Assembly (NCBI GenBank): GCA_045602885.1
Contig: JAZSCJ010000138.1
Coordinates: forward strand, 1-35,219
Reading direction: 5' to 3'
Length of the DNA stretch: 35,219 bases
Source of the DNA: JAJPXI01 sp045602885
GTDB lineage: Bacteria > Bacillota > Clostridia > Oscillospirales > Oscillospiraceae
Shown: positions 7,413-15,247 of the stretch, piece by piece
Position numbering within the stretch: position 1 is the stretch's first letter
Layout: every line of letters begins with the position of its first letter
Translations under genes and position numbers: made by a program
Notes under the pieces: generated by a model
The model's input: only the letters and a program-made list of their open reading frames with translations
Told to the model about the DNA's origin: nothing
Databases searched by the model: none

Positions 7413-8321
7413 ATGGATGACACCACGCCCTTTGAACAGGTTGCAAGGTTGCTTCCGCGTGGAATACGGCAGCCTGTGCTGTCATTGCCACGGTCGGTGC
7501 AGGTCGTGACAGAGGAGCTGCGCCTGCGTGCCGGAAGACCGATTGCGGTTACGCTACCGGAAAGGACGGTCACCATACCGGGAGGCCCTCTTATGACGCC
7601 GGGTGACTTGCGCGCCGTGCTTGAAATTGCCACCGAAGCATCCGCCCATACCGCATTGGAACGGGTGCGTCATGGTTTTATTACGGTGCAGGGCGGTCAC
7701 CGTGTGGGCTTGTGCGGTACGGCGGTGGTGCGGGAGGATGCAGTGCATAATCTTCGGGAACTGTCCTCGCTGAACCTTCGTATTGCCCGGCAAATTCCCG
7801 GGATTGGAAACGACGTGTTGTGTCAGATGCGCCGACAAAAAGCGCTTTCCTCGCTGCTGATCCTTGCGCCGCCGGGATCGGGAAAGACCACCCTGCTGCG
7901 CGATTTGATCCGTGGGCTGTCTGACGGGGTGGGCGGCCCGGCGGTGCGCGTTGGGGTTGCCGATGAACGGGGGGAGGTGGGGGCGCTGTACCAGGGCGTG
8001 CCACAGTTTGATTTGGGGCTGCATACCGATGTAATGGATGGTTGCAGTAAGGCGGATGGACTGATGATGCTCTTGCGCGGCATGAATCCGCAGGTTCTGG
8101 CCGTGGATGAGATCACAGCGCCCGAGGACATCCATGCGTTGGAAATAGCGGCAGGATGCGGTGCGGTGCTGCTGGCTACCGCCCACGGGTCGAACCCGGA
8201 GGATCTGCGGCGCAGACCCCTTTACGCCCAGCTTTTGCAGCGGCGCATCTTTGATAAGGTGCTATATATCGAGCGAAAGGACGCTGGTCGTTGCTACCGT
8301 TTGGAGGATTTGATGTGCTAA
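7413..8321 (+). CDS. spoIIIAA: Stage III sporulation protein AA (ATPase)
   Basis: SpoIIIAA is the secretion-type ATPase of the SpoIIIA-SpoIIQ channel between mother cell and forespore. The 302-residue protein has Walker A APPGSGKTT (152-160), a Walker B-like LAVDEI and DERGEVGALYQG. These fit the P-loop ATPase fold related to type II and IV secretion motors. The ATG at 7413 follows AGGAGGG at 7399-7405. A longer reading frame opening at 7254 would cross the gpsA terminator and is rejected. The stop overlaps the start of spoIIIAB. No convincing sigma-E promoter was seen in 7352-7412; CATACCAA at 7387 is only a partial -10 match. Confidence 0.95.
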   Translation: MDDTTPFEQVARLLPRGIRQPVLSLPRSVQVVTEELRLRAGRPIAVTLPERTVTIPGGPLMTPGDLRAVLEIATEASAHTALERVRHGFITVQGGHRVGLCGTAVVREDAVHNLRELSSLNLRIARQIPGIGNDVLCQMRRQKALSSLLILAPPGSGKTTLLRDLIRGLSDGVGGPAVRVGVADERGEVGALYQGVPQFDLGLHTDVMDGCSKADGLMMLLRGMNPQVLAVDEITAPEDIHALEIAAGCGAVLLATAHGSNPEDLRRRPLYAQLLQRRIFDKVLYIERKDAGRCYRLEDLMC

Positions 8322-8830
8322 AGTGGATCGGTGTGGTATGCCTGCTTGTCGGAAGTGCCGGGCTTGGACTTGCCGCAGTCAGAAAAATGGACATGCGTGT
8401 ACAGACCCTGGGGGCGCTGATCGAGGTACTGGAGCGAATGGAACGTGAGCTGGATTTTCGATGCTCGCCCATGAAAGAACTGATTGCGCAAGCAGCACGA
8501 AACGCCCGGGCCCCGGTGGATGGGTTTCTTCGTGTGTGCGCACAAAACATGGATGCCCTGCAACGGGGCTGCTCCTTTGCAGAGGTATGGGAATCGGCCG
8601 CAAGAGCGGAACTGACTGCGCTGCAGCCGTGCGATTTTGTGCTTCTTAGTTCCCTTGCAACTGCGTTGGGGCGATTTGATGTGCAAAGCCAGCGCCGTGC
8701 CATTACTTCAGTTTGTGCGCAGCTTGCCGAGCACCGGGCCGATGCGCTGGCAAAGCGACAGGGCCAGGGGAAAATGTACGGCACTTTGGCGGTTGCAGGG
8801 GGGATGTTTCTTGCGATTATATTGGCGTAG
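8315..8830 (+). CDS. spoIIIAB: Stage III sporulation protein AB
   Basis: SpoIIIAB is a small membrane protein of the SpoIIIA channel, resembling GspF-type platform proteins. The predicted 171 residues equal the usual family length. There is a hydrophobic N terminus (LKWIGVVCLLVGSAGLGLAA), a helical soluble part, and a hydrophobic C terminus (LAVAGGMFLAIILA). The GTG at 8315 is chosen because GGAGGA (8303-8308) lies 6 nt upstream. A TTG at 8291 would give eight extra residues with no ribosome binding site. It overlaps spoIIIAA by 7 nt. spoIIIAC does not follow; convergent genes on the other strand begin instead. Confidence 0.92.
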   Translation: MLKWIGVVCLLVGSAGLGLAAVRKMDMRVQTLGALIEVLERMERELDFRCSPMKELIAQAARNARAPVDGFLRVCAQNMDALQRGCSFAEVWESAARAELTALQPCDFVLLSSLATALGRFDVQSQRRAITSVCAQLAEHRADALAKRQGQGKMYGTLAVAGGMFLAIILA

Positions 8831-8856
8831 ACTGTATCAGATGAGCAATTGGAGAG

Positions 8857-8899
8857 AAAGAACGGGTCGGAAACTATCATGGTTTCCGACCCGTTCTTT
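8857..8899. terminator. Bidirectional hairpin between spoIIIAB and the cyclophilin gene
   Basis: A perfect 18-bp stem (8857-8874 with 8882-8899) has a 7-nt loop. It lies between two convergent genes, 26 nt past spoIIIAB and 18 nt past the cyclophilin stop. AAAG/CTTT pairs close the base, but flanking T runs are short. Confidence 0.8.
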
Positions 8900-8917
8900 G
8901 ATTTGTATTTGGTAGAA

Positions 8918-9487
8918 TCAGAGCCAACAGGCCGGGAGGACAGGGTTCTCCACCTTTACGGGTTCGGGGTATGTTTCGCCGTAAAGCTCCAGTTCAACCC
9001 GAAGGATGATTTCCGGCTCCACCGGCTCGTTTACCTCCACGCCCTCCAAGGGGAAGGCAACGGGGACGGTTTTCACCGTTTCCAGACGCCGGATCTCATC
9101 CATGCCCTCCAGTACACGGCCGAACACAGGATAAATGCCCTTATGCTCAGGGCAGTCCCGCAGGGGGAAGAAGAACTCGCAACTGGCAAGCCCTGCCTCG
9201 CCGTAGCCGCCCATGCACACGACACCCGGATGTGATTCCAGCGGTTCCAAGTCCGGGTGAAGCTCAAATTCGTTGGGGATCAGATATTGCGCATCCTTCT
9301 TTCCAAAGGCATTGTAGCTGATATCCACCCAATTTCCGGGCACGATGCGCTGAATGGCGTGATGATCCATCAAGCCACGGGAGGCGACATGGATAAAGCT
9401 GTTTACCGTGTTGGGTGCGTGCTCCGGAAGAAGCTCCAGAACGATATGTTTTCCGTTGGCCATATAAAGCGTTGCTTTCGGATTCAT
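8918..9487 (-). CDS. Divergent cyclophilin-type peptidyl-prolyl isomerase
   Basis: This 189-residue cytoplasmic protein has the cyclophilin pattern. IVLELLPEHAPNTVNSFIHVAS matches the N-terminal strand and helix. IQRIVPG (R47) corresponds to the catalytic FHRIIPG, SCEFFFPL to GSQFFI, and YPVFGRVLEGMDEI to the C-terminal HxVFGRVxxGMD. The usual QGGDP and GTGGP loops are absent, so activity may be altered. The ATG at 9487 follows GAGGT; the longer frame opening at 9544 would run back into the peptidase gene. It starts 8 nt after the M24 peptidase stop and is probably co-transcribed with it. A proline isomerase beside an Xaa-Pro peptidase suggests handling of proline peptides, which is inference. 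Confidence 0.8.
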   Translation of the reverse strand: MNPKATLYMANGKHIVLELLPEHAPNTVNSFIHVASRGLMDHHAIQRIVPGNWVDISYNAFGKKDAQYLIPNEFELHPDLEPLESHPGVVCMGGYGEAGLASCEFFFPLRDCPEHKGIYPVFGRVLEGMDEIRRLETVKTVPVAFPLEGVEVNEPVEPEIILRVELELYGETYPEPVKVENPVLPACWL

Positions 9488-9495
9488 AGCATACC

Positions 9496-10572
9496 TCACT
9501 CGATGATTTCCAGTTCTTTGCTGTAATGATTGAGGATCTCGCAACCATCCTCGGTGACCAGCACCAGATCCTCCACACGAACACCGGTTTCTCCGGGTAG
9601 ATAGATGCCCGGTTCAATGGAGAAGATCATGCCGGGCTGGGCGATCTGATCGCTGACCGCCGACACATCGCCGTACTCGTGTTCACTCAAGCCGATAAAA
9701 TGACCCAGCCGGTGGTTGAATTGCGGGCCGTACCCCTTGGCGGTAATGTGATCCCGAGCCGCTTGATCCAGTTGGCAAAGGGGAACGCCGGGACGAATCA
9801 GCGCAATGGCAAGCTCATTGGCTTGACGGACGATTTCGTAGATTTCACGATGGGCCGGGGAAACCTGGCGATAATAGAAGCAGCGTGTCATGTCCGAGCA
9901 GTACCCGTCCTTGATACAGCCCACATCAAAAAGGACGACATCACCCGGCTTCAACACGGTATTGTCCGGGCTGTGGTGCGGATCGGCGGCGTTGGCGCCA
10001 AAGGCGACTAGGGGATCAAAGGAAACCCCATCGGCACCCAGCTCTTGATAGATGGAAAGCATTTGTTCGGCGGCTGCTTTTTCGGTGATCCCCTCATGGA
10101 TCAGCGCTTTAAAACGTGCCATGGCCATGTCGTTGATGTGGGAGGACAGGCGCATGGACTCCTGCTCAGACGAGTCTTTGATGGCTCGGGTGGTATCCAC
10201 CGCCAGAGAGGTATTACGGAAGCCGGAAGCCGCCTGTTTTTCCATAAGGGGCAGCAGGAACCGGGCCTTGAGATCCTTGTCTACACCCAAGACAGAAGAT
10301 GCATCCAAATAGCCGGCGACGATATCCATGACAGCGTCGGTGTCATCGTACCAGACCTTTTCCACACCAATGTCCTGCGGCACGGTGAACAACCGGTTGA
10401 GAAACAGCACATGGCGTCCATCCTGACGCAGCAGCAACCCGAAGAACCGCTCAAAGGGTTCATTATATACCCCGGTAAAATAATAGATGGACATGGGATC
10501 CACGATCAGCATTTGCGGAATGCCGTCTGCCTTGAGTGTGTGCAGCACACGTTGGACTCGGTTTTCTTTCAT
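9496..10572 (-). CDS. M24-family Xaa-Pro peptidase (aminopeptidase P/prolidase type)
   Basis: This enzyme hydrolyses the bond before proline in peptides, using two metal ions. The 358-residue protein has a creatinase-like N-terminal domain (1-135) and the pita-bread catalytic domain. All five metal ligands are visible: D216 (FDVGC), D227 (SDMTR), H291 (GHFIGLSEHE), E320 (IEPGIY) and E334 (VRVEDLV). HHSP near 199 is typical too. The ATG at 10572 follows AAGGAGAG; a TTG two codons upstream is less likely. It lies directly downstream of the peptide importer operon, behind a hairpin, and upstream of the cyclophilin. In Bacillus the related yqhT gene lies close to spoIIIAA. Aminopeptidase and dipeptidase activities cannot be separated from sequence. 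Confidence 0.92.
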   Translation of the reverse strand: MKENRVQRVLHTLKADGIPQMLIVDPMSIYYFTGVYNEPFERFFGLLLRQDGRHVLFLNRLFTVPQDIGVEKVWYDDTDAVMDIVAGYLDASSVLGVDKDLKARFLLPLMEKQAASGFRNTSLAVDTTRAIKDSSEQESMRLSSHINDMAMARFKALIHEGITEKAAAEQMLSIYQELGADGVSFDPLVAFGANAADPHHSPDNTVLKPGDVVLFDVGCIKDGYCSDMTRCFYYRQVSPAHREIYEIVRQANELAIALIRPGVPLCQLDQAARDHITAKGYGPQFNHRLGHFIGLSEHEYGDVSAVSDQIAQPGMIFSIEPGIYLPGETGVRVEDLVLVTEDGCEILNHYSKELEIIE

Positions 10573-10597
10573 AAGCAACTCTCCTTGTAAGCGGTAT

Positions 10598-10630
10598 AAA
10601 AAAGGAGAAGCGCAACACTTCTCCTTTTTT
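10598..10630 (-). terminator. Terminator or attenuator between the importer operon and the M24 peptidase
   Basis: AAAAAAGGAGAAG (10598-10610) pairs with CTTCTCCTTTTTT (10618-10630) around a 7-nt loop. On the minus strand it follows the last permease gene by about 10 nt and ends in TTTTTT. Only about ten bases separate it from the peptidase ribosome binding site, so no separate promoter fits between them. Confidence 0.8.
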
Positions 10631-10640
10631 CAAGATTCCG

Positions 10641-11477
10641 TTAAAACTGCTTTCTCAGCTTTGGGTCCAGCAGGTCACGCATACCGTCACCAATAAAGTT
10701 GGCGCCAATGGCCATAGAGAAGATAGCCAGACCGGGGAAGCCGGCAACCCAAAACTTATTAAAGTAGTCAACACCGTCGGAGACCATCATGCCCCATTCC
10801 GGCGTCGGAGGGGCAGAGCCCAGACCCAGAAAGCTGAGGGTGGAGAACATGAGGATCTGGTTACCCAGATCAGTCGTAGCCATGATAAGCACCGAGCTGA
10901 TGCTGTTGGGGATGATCTCTTTCATGAGAATACGGATACGAGAGGCACCCAGCGCCTCGGCCGCTGCGATGTATTCGTTTTCCTTAACGCTCAAAACCAC
11001 GCTTCGCATCAGTCGGGCGTAGGTGGGCCAGGCGACAATGACCAGCGCAAACATGGTGTTGAACAGGCTGGAACCCATTACGGCGTTGATGATCATAGCC
11101 AGGATCAAGGAGGGGAAGGAGAGGATCATTTCGGAAAAACGCATCATAACATTATCCAATTTGCCGCCGACATAGCCGGCAATCGCACCGTAGAAAGTGC
11201 CGATCAGACCGGCGATGATAACGGTGACACACCCCGCAAGCAGGGAGTAGCGGCCACCGTAGATGACGCGGCTGAAAATATCACGGCCAAAGTTGTCCGT
11301 TCCGAAGATGTGTGCTGCGGAAGGGGGCTTGAGCATGAGATTGATGTCCTGCGCAACGGGATCATACGGTGCAACCCAAGGGGCCAGAATGGCCATGATA
11401 ATCCAAAACAGGCAGATGAATACGCCGAACGTAAATAAATAGTTGGAGCGAAAGAGCTTTTTCAATGACCGACCCAT
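10641..11477 (-). CDS. Peptide ABC transporter permease (OppC/DppC type)
   Basis: This is the second membrane subunit of a dipeptide/oligopeptide importer. The 278-residue protein has an N-terminal hydrophobic segment, the DppC/OppC hallmark HIFGTDNFGRDIFSRVIYGGR, about six membrane helices and the EAA loop EALGASRIRILMKEIIPN that contacts the ATPase. The C terminus has GDGMRDLLDPKLR, typical of the family. The ATG at 11477 overlaps the stop of the upstream permease (TGATG) and follows GAGGT. It is the last gene of the importer operon. Confidence 0.95.
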   Translation of the reverse strand: MGRSLKKLFRSNYLFTFGVFICLFWIIMAILAPWVAPYDPVAQDINLMLKPPSAAHIFGTDNFGRDIFSRVIYGGRYSLLAGCVTVIIAGLIGTFYGAIAGYVGGKLDNVMMRFSEMILSFPSLILAMIINAVMGSSLFNTMFALVIVAWPTYARLMRSVVLSVKENEYIAAAEALGASRIRILMKEIIPNSISSVLIMATTDLGNQILMFSTLSFLGLGSAPPTPEWGMMVSDGVDYFNKFWVAGFPGLAIFSMAIGANFIGDGMRDLLDPKLRKQF

Positions 11478-12496
11478 CAGCTATACCTCACTCGGGGATC
11501 AATACACCCGTACAAAATATCCACAATGGTATTAATGACCATATAATTCAGCGCAACCAGCAGGGAAACGCCGATGATCGAAGGAAAGTCATTCGACATG
11601 ACCGACTCATAGGCAAATTGTCCCACGCCCGGCCAGCTGAAAATGGTTTCCACAAGTACCATGCCGCCCAAAAGGTTGCCAAAACCCAGTCCAATGACCG
11701 TAAGAACTGGAATCAGCGCATTGCCCAGCGCGTGGTGGGTGATCAGGCGAACCTGGCCCAAACCCTTGGCACGGGCGGTACGGATGTAATCCATGGACAT
11801 GACATCCAGAAGATTGGAGCGGGTCGTACGTGTGATCAGACCCATGGTAAACGCAGCCAGAACCGAAGCGGGAAGGATCAAGTGCGTAAAGGCGTCCCAA
11901 GCTTTGGGGAAATTACCTTCCAGCAAGCTGTCCAGAACGTACAGTCCGGTCACGTGGGTGGGAGCAGAAAACATCACGCTCAGCCGACCCGGACCGGGGA
12001 AGAGGCCCAGTTTAAAGTAAAGGAAGTAGAGAGCCAGCAAGGCAAACCAAAAGCTGGGCACGCTGACGCCTGTGACCGAAATGGCGCGAACGATCTGGTC
12101 AAGGATGCTGTTTCGCTTGATGGCGCTGACGATGCCGAACAGAATACCGAACACTGTGGCAAACAGGATGGAAACAATCGCAAGCTCAATGGTGGCCGGG
12201 AAGCAGCGAGACAGCTCGGCAAGGACGGGGGCGTTTGTGCGGATGGACGTGCCCAGATCCAATTGGAGGAGGTTGCGGATGTAGTAGACGTACTGAACGA
12301 TGTACGGTTTATCCAAACCATATCGCGCGGTGTAGGCGGCCACCACTTCCGGGTCACTCAAGGCGCGCTGGCTCAAATTGGCCGTGATGGGGTTACCGGG
12401 GATGCACTTGGTCAGAATAAAAACCAAAGTGGCCACTCCGAAAAGCATCACCAGAAGATATAACAAACGCTTTCCGATAAATTTTAATGTGTCCAT
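11477..12496 (-). CDS. Peptide ABC transporter permease (OppB/DppB type)
   Basis: This is the first membrane subunit of the importer. The 339-residue protein begins with the family pattern FIGKRLLYLLVMLFGVATLVF and GNPI. The EAA loop is RTARAKGLGQVRLITHHALGNALIP, and the C-terminal DILYGCIDPRVRYS is typical. The ATG at 12496 follows CGAGGTGA. A longer reading frame opening at 12631 crosses the intergenic hairpin and is rejected. It is preceded by the binding protein gene and overlaps the next permease gene by one base. Confidence 0.95.
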   Translation of the reverse strand: MDTLKFIGKRLLYLLVMLFGVATLVFILTKCIPGNPITANLSQRALSDPEVVAAYTARYGLDKPYIVQYVYYIRNLLQLDLGTSIRTNAPVLAELSRCFPATIELAIVSILFATVFGILFGIVSAIKRNSILDQIVRAISVTGVSVPSFWFALLALYFLYFKLGLFPGPGRLSVMFSAPTHVTGLYVLDSLLEGNFPKAWDAFTHLILPASVLAAFTMGLITRTTRSNLLDVMSMDYIRTARAKGLGQVRLITHHALGNALIPVLTVIGLGFGNLLGGMVLVETIFSWPGVGQFAYESVMSNDFPSIIGVSLLVALNYMVINTIVDILYGCIDPRVRYS

Positions 12497-12590
12497 AAAG
12501 TTCACCTCGTTTGATTGCAAAGAAGAAAGCCGGTACTTTCGAGGGGTCGCATTTCGGAAAATACGATCTCTCGAAAACACCGATGAAACT

Positions 12591-12624
12591 TCCCCGAAGC
12601 AGACCCAAAGGTCTGCTTCGGGGA
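12591..12624 (-). terminator. Hairpin between the binding protein and permease genes
   Basis: A perfect 15-bp stem (12591-12605 with 12610-12624) has loop CAAA and begins 8 nt after the binding protein stop. The following minus-strand sequence is only weakly T-rich. It may act as a partial terminator or mRNA-stabilising hairpin that raises binding protein levels above the permeases. Confidence 0.75.
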
Positions 12625-12631
12625 GAAACAA

Positions 12632-14224
12632 TTACTCAGCTACGTTGATAAGCGTTACATCGATGGCATAGGGGTCGGAGAACTCAACGCCGGTGAGGCG
12701 GTTGTTGTACGCCAGGAAGAGGGGAGCCTGGGCGATCATCAGGAAGGGACCGTTTTCATAGGTGCCCTCCTGGGCGGCAGCCAGGATGGCGGAACGGGCG
12801 TCGTTATCCATGGCGGCCATAGCCTGGTTGTACATGTCGCTCAGCTCGGGATCCATCTCGGCAGTCCAACCGGCACGCAGACCGACCAGAGCGCCGGGCA
12901 GGAACTCCAGCTGAACATTGGGATCGTTGTAGTCGATGCCCCAGTACATTACGGTGAAGCCCAGAGTACCGTCGCGATACTGGTCGCCGTAACCGGCAGC
13001 CCAGGGCAGGGGAACGATGTTGACCGTGATGCCGATCTGAGCCAGGTCGCTCTTGACCTTCTGAGCCAGATCGGTGAGCAGGATGCCCTCCATAGCCAGA
13101 TCGGAAACCGTCATGTCGATGGTGAAGCCGTCGGGATAGCCGGCCTGGGTCAGAAGCTGCTTGGCCTCTTCAATGTTGGTGTAATCAACGGGACGCTCGC
13201 CCTTGGCACCCATGAAGCTGGTCTGGATGAAGCTGTAGGGAGTGGCGGTGCCTTCGCCGCAGAAAGCCTGGATGCCGGCGTAGTCAACAGCCTTGCGGAT
13301 GGCCTGCTGAACCAGGGGATTGGAAACAGGGCCGCCATACTGCTCGTCCATGTTCATCATGAGGAAGGAAACCGTCTTGGAAGCGGAAGGAGCCAGCGTG
13401 ACGGAGCTGTTGCCGGCCAGTTCGGAAATGGTGTCCTTGGTCAGATTGAGCGCGATGTCGATGTCGCCACCGGCCAGAGTCATCATCTGGGTGTTGGCAT
13501 CGGGCTGGATCTTAATGATGTACTTGTCCACGTTGGTGGGAGTGCCGCTGTAGTTGGGGTTGCGCTCCAGAACGATCTCGCTGTCGGGGATATAGCTGGT
13601 CATGACATACTTGCCGCTGCCGGCGGAAGTGGTGTCCAGATAACCCTGTGCGGTGTCGGCGGTGGCAGCGTCCTCGCCGGAGGTGCCGCCCTTCTCCATG
13701 ACCACAGCGCTGTCCAGAATGGCCAGAGCGGAGTAGGTCAGCTTGGAGATGATGGCCGAGTCGGGCTGGGTCAGGTTGATGACGACCGTCTGAGCATCGG
13801 GCGTTTCCACGCTGGCGATGGTATCGGTGATGAAGGAGGGGTTGCCCTTCAGATTCTTGGTGCGATCCAGGCTGAACTTAACGTCAGCGGAGGTGACGGG
13901 GTTGCCGCTGGCGAAGGTAGCGCCTTCACGCAACTTGATGGTCAGAGTCAGGTTGTCCTCGGAGAACTCGTAAGACTCCGCCAGGCAGGCCTCGGCGGCG
14001 CCGTCGTTGGAGTAGAACTTGAACAGGTTCTCGTAGCAGGCGTTGATAACCAGAGCAGGATACTTTTCGTAGCAGTGGCCGGGGTCCATGGTGTCAAAGC
14101 CGGAACCCATGGCGATCACGACCACGTTGCCGGCGTCGCCGGCACCCGGGTTGTTCCCACCGCAGGCGCACAGTCCAACGACCATGGCTGCAGCAAGAAG
14201 CAGAGTCAAAATTCTTCGTTTCAT
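12632..14224 (-). CDS. Peptide ABC transporter substrate-binding lipoprotein (SBP family 5)
   Basis: This is the extracellular receptor of the importer, a family 5 (OppA/DppA-like) binding protein of 530 residues. A signal peptide (KRRILTLLLAAAMVVG) ends in the lipobox LCAC, so the mature protein would carry lipid on C21. GGNNPGAGDAG then forms a linker. Family landmarks include ESYEFSEDNLTLTIKLREGATFASGNPVTSADVKFSLDR-type sequence at 65-105 and MTVSDL further on. TAAGGAGGAATT gives a strong ribosome binding site for the ATG at 14224. Codons are strongly biased to C/G-ending forms, consistent with high expression. The ligand (di- or oligopeptide, or another compound) cannot be determined. Confidence 0.92.
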   Translation of the reverse strand: MKRRILTLLLAAAMVVGLCACGGNNPGAGDAGNVVVIAMGSGFDTMDPGHCYEKYPALVINACYENLFKFYSNDGAAEACLAESYEFSEDNLTLTIKLREGATFASGNPVTSADVKFSLDRTKNLKGNPSFITDTIASVETPDAQTVVINLTQPDSAIISKLTYSALAILDSAVVMEKGGTSGEDAATADTAQGYLDTTSAGSGKYVMTSYIPDSEIVLERNPNYSGTPTNVDKYIIKIQPDANTQMMTLAGGDIDIALNLTKDTISELAGNSSVTLAPSASKTVSFLMMNMDEQYGGPVSNPLVQQAIRKAVDYAGIQAFCGEGTATPYSFIQTSFMGAKGERPVDYTNIEEAKQLLTQAGYPDGFTIDMTVSDLAMEGILLTDLAQKVKSDLAQIGITVNIVPLPWAAGYGDQYRDGTLGFTVMYWGIDYNDPNVQLEFLPGALVGLRAGWTAEMDPELSDMYNQAMAAMDNDARSAILAAAQEGTYENGPFLMIAQAPLFLAYNNRLTGVEFSDPYAIDVTLINVAE

Positions 14225-14253
14225 TGCAAATTCCTCCTTAAATGTGTTGAGAA

Positions 14254-14270
14254 TTCCCTTAGAAAGGGAA
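14254..14270 (-). other. Small hairpin upstream of the binding protein gene
   Basis: TTCCCTT (14254-14260) pairs with AAGGGAA (14264-14270) around a 3-nt loop, within the 57-nt gap between the ATPase and binding protein genes. On the minus strand it is followed by TTCTC. It could be a weak terminator or an RNA processing site. Confidence 0.4.
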
Positions 14271-14281
14271 GAAGCTCCAAA

Positions 14282-15247
14282 TCAATCGTACAGATGGCAG
14301 GCCACCAGATGGTTTGGCTCCAGCTCACGCAGCACCGGCTCCTCCTGCCGGCATCGATCGGTCGCCCGGGGACAACGGGTGTGGAATCGGCAGCCGCTGG
14401 GTGGATTGGAGGGACTGGGAAGCTCGCCGTCCAGATGGATGCGCTCACTCTTTTCGCCGGCATCCATACGGGGGATGGCCGACAGAAGCGCTTCGGTGTA
14501 GGGGTGATAGCGTTTGTCGTAGAGTGCGTCGTAATTGGCCAGCTCCACGATTTTACCCAGATACATAACGGCCACCCGGTCGCTGATCTGATACACCACA
14601 TTCAGATTGTGCGAGATGAAGAAATAGGTCAAACCCAGCTTTGCCTTCAATTCCTGAAGCAGATTGAGCACCTGAGCCTGAACCGATACGTCCAAAGCGG
14701 AAACCGCCTCATCGCAGATGATGATCTTTGGCTCGAGTGCCAGTGCGCGGGCAATGCCCACACGCTGCTTTTGGCCGCCGGAAAGCTCATGGGGGTAGCG
14801 GCTGAGATGATATGTGTCCAGACCGACCAGTTGAATCAGCTCCAAAATCCGCTGTTCCACATCGATGCTACGGCCGAGATCGTGGATCTGAAAGGGTTCC
14901 ATCAAAATCTGCCGAATGGTTCGACGAGGGTTCAGACTGGCGGAGGGGTCCTGGAAAATGATCTGAACATCCTTTCGCATCTGCTTGAGCGCCTGCGCGC
15001 TCATTTCAGAGATGCAATTTCCCTCCAGATAAATTTCGCCATCCACCGGCGTCAAAAGATGCACCAGCGTTCGGCCCAGTGTGGACTTGCCGCATCCGCT
15101 TTCGCCCACAACGCCAAAGGTTTCGCCGCGCATGATCTCAAAGGAAACATCATCTACGGCCTTCACCATGCCGTGGCGACGGTTCTTGCTTTTGAAATAT
15201 ACCTTTACATGGTCTGCCTTCATCAGCACTTGGCTGGTTTCACTCAT
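14282..15247 (-). CDS. Peptide ABC transporter ATP-binding protein (OppF/DppF type)
   Basis: This is one of the two ATPases of the importer, 321 residues long. It has Walker A GESGCGKS (48-55), signature LSGGQKQRVGIARAL, Walker B IIICDEAVSALD and the switch histidine in FISHNLNVV. The C-terminal oligopeptide-type extension has the cysteine motif GCRFHTRCPRATDRC. The start ATG at 15247 lies inside the end of the upstream ATPase gene (8-nt overlap), after AGGAGGCGTGAGC-type sequence. The order ATPase-ATPase-binding protein-permease-permease is unusual compared with classical dpp/opp order. Confidence 0.95.
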   Translation of the reverse strand: MSETSQVLMKADHVKVYFKSKNRRHGMVKAVDDVSFEIMRGETFGVVGESGCGKSTLGRTLVHLLTPVDGEIYLEGNCISEMSAQALKQMRKDVQIIFQDPSASLNPRRTIRQILMEPFQIHDLGRSIDVEQRILELIQLVGLDTYHLSRYPHELSGGQKQRVGIARALALEPKIIICDEAVSALDVSVQAQVLNLLQELKAKLGLTYFFISHNLNVVYQISDRVAVMYLGKIVELANYDALYDKRYHPYTEALLSAIPRMDAGEKSERIHLDGELPSPSNPPSGCRFHTRCPRATDRCRQEEPVLRELEPNHLVACHLYD

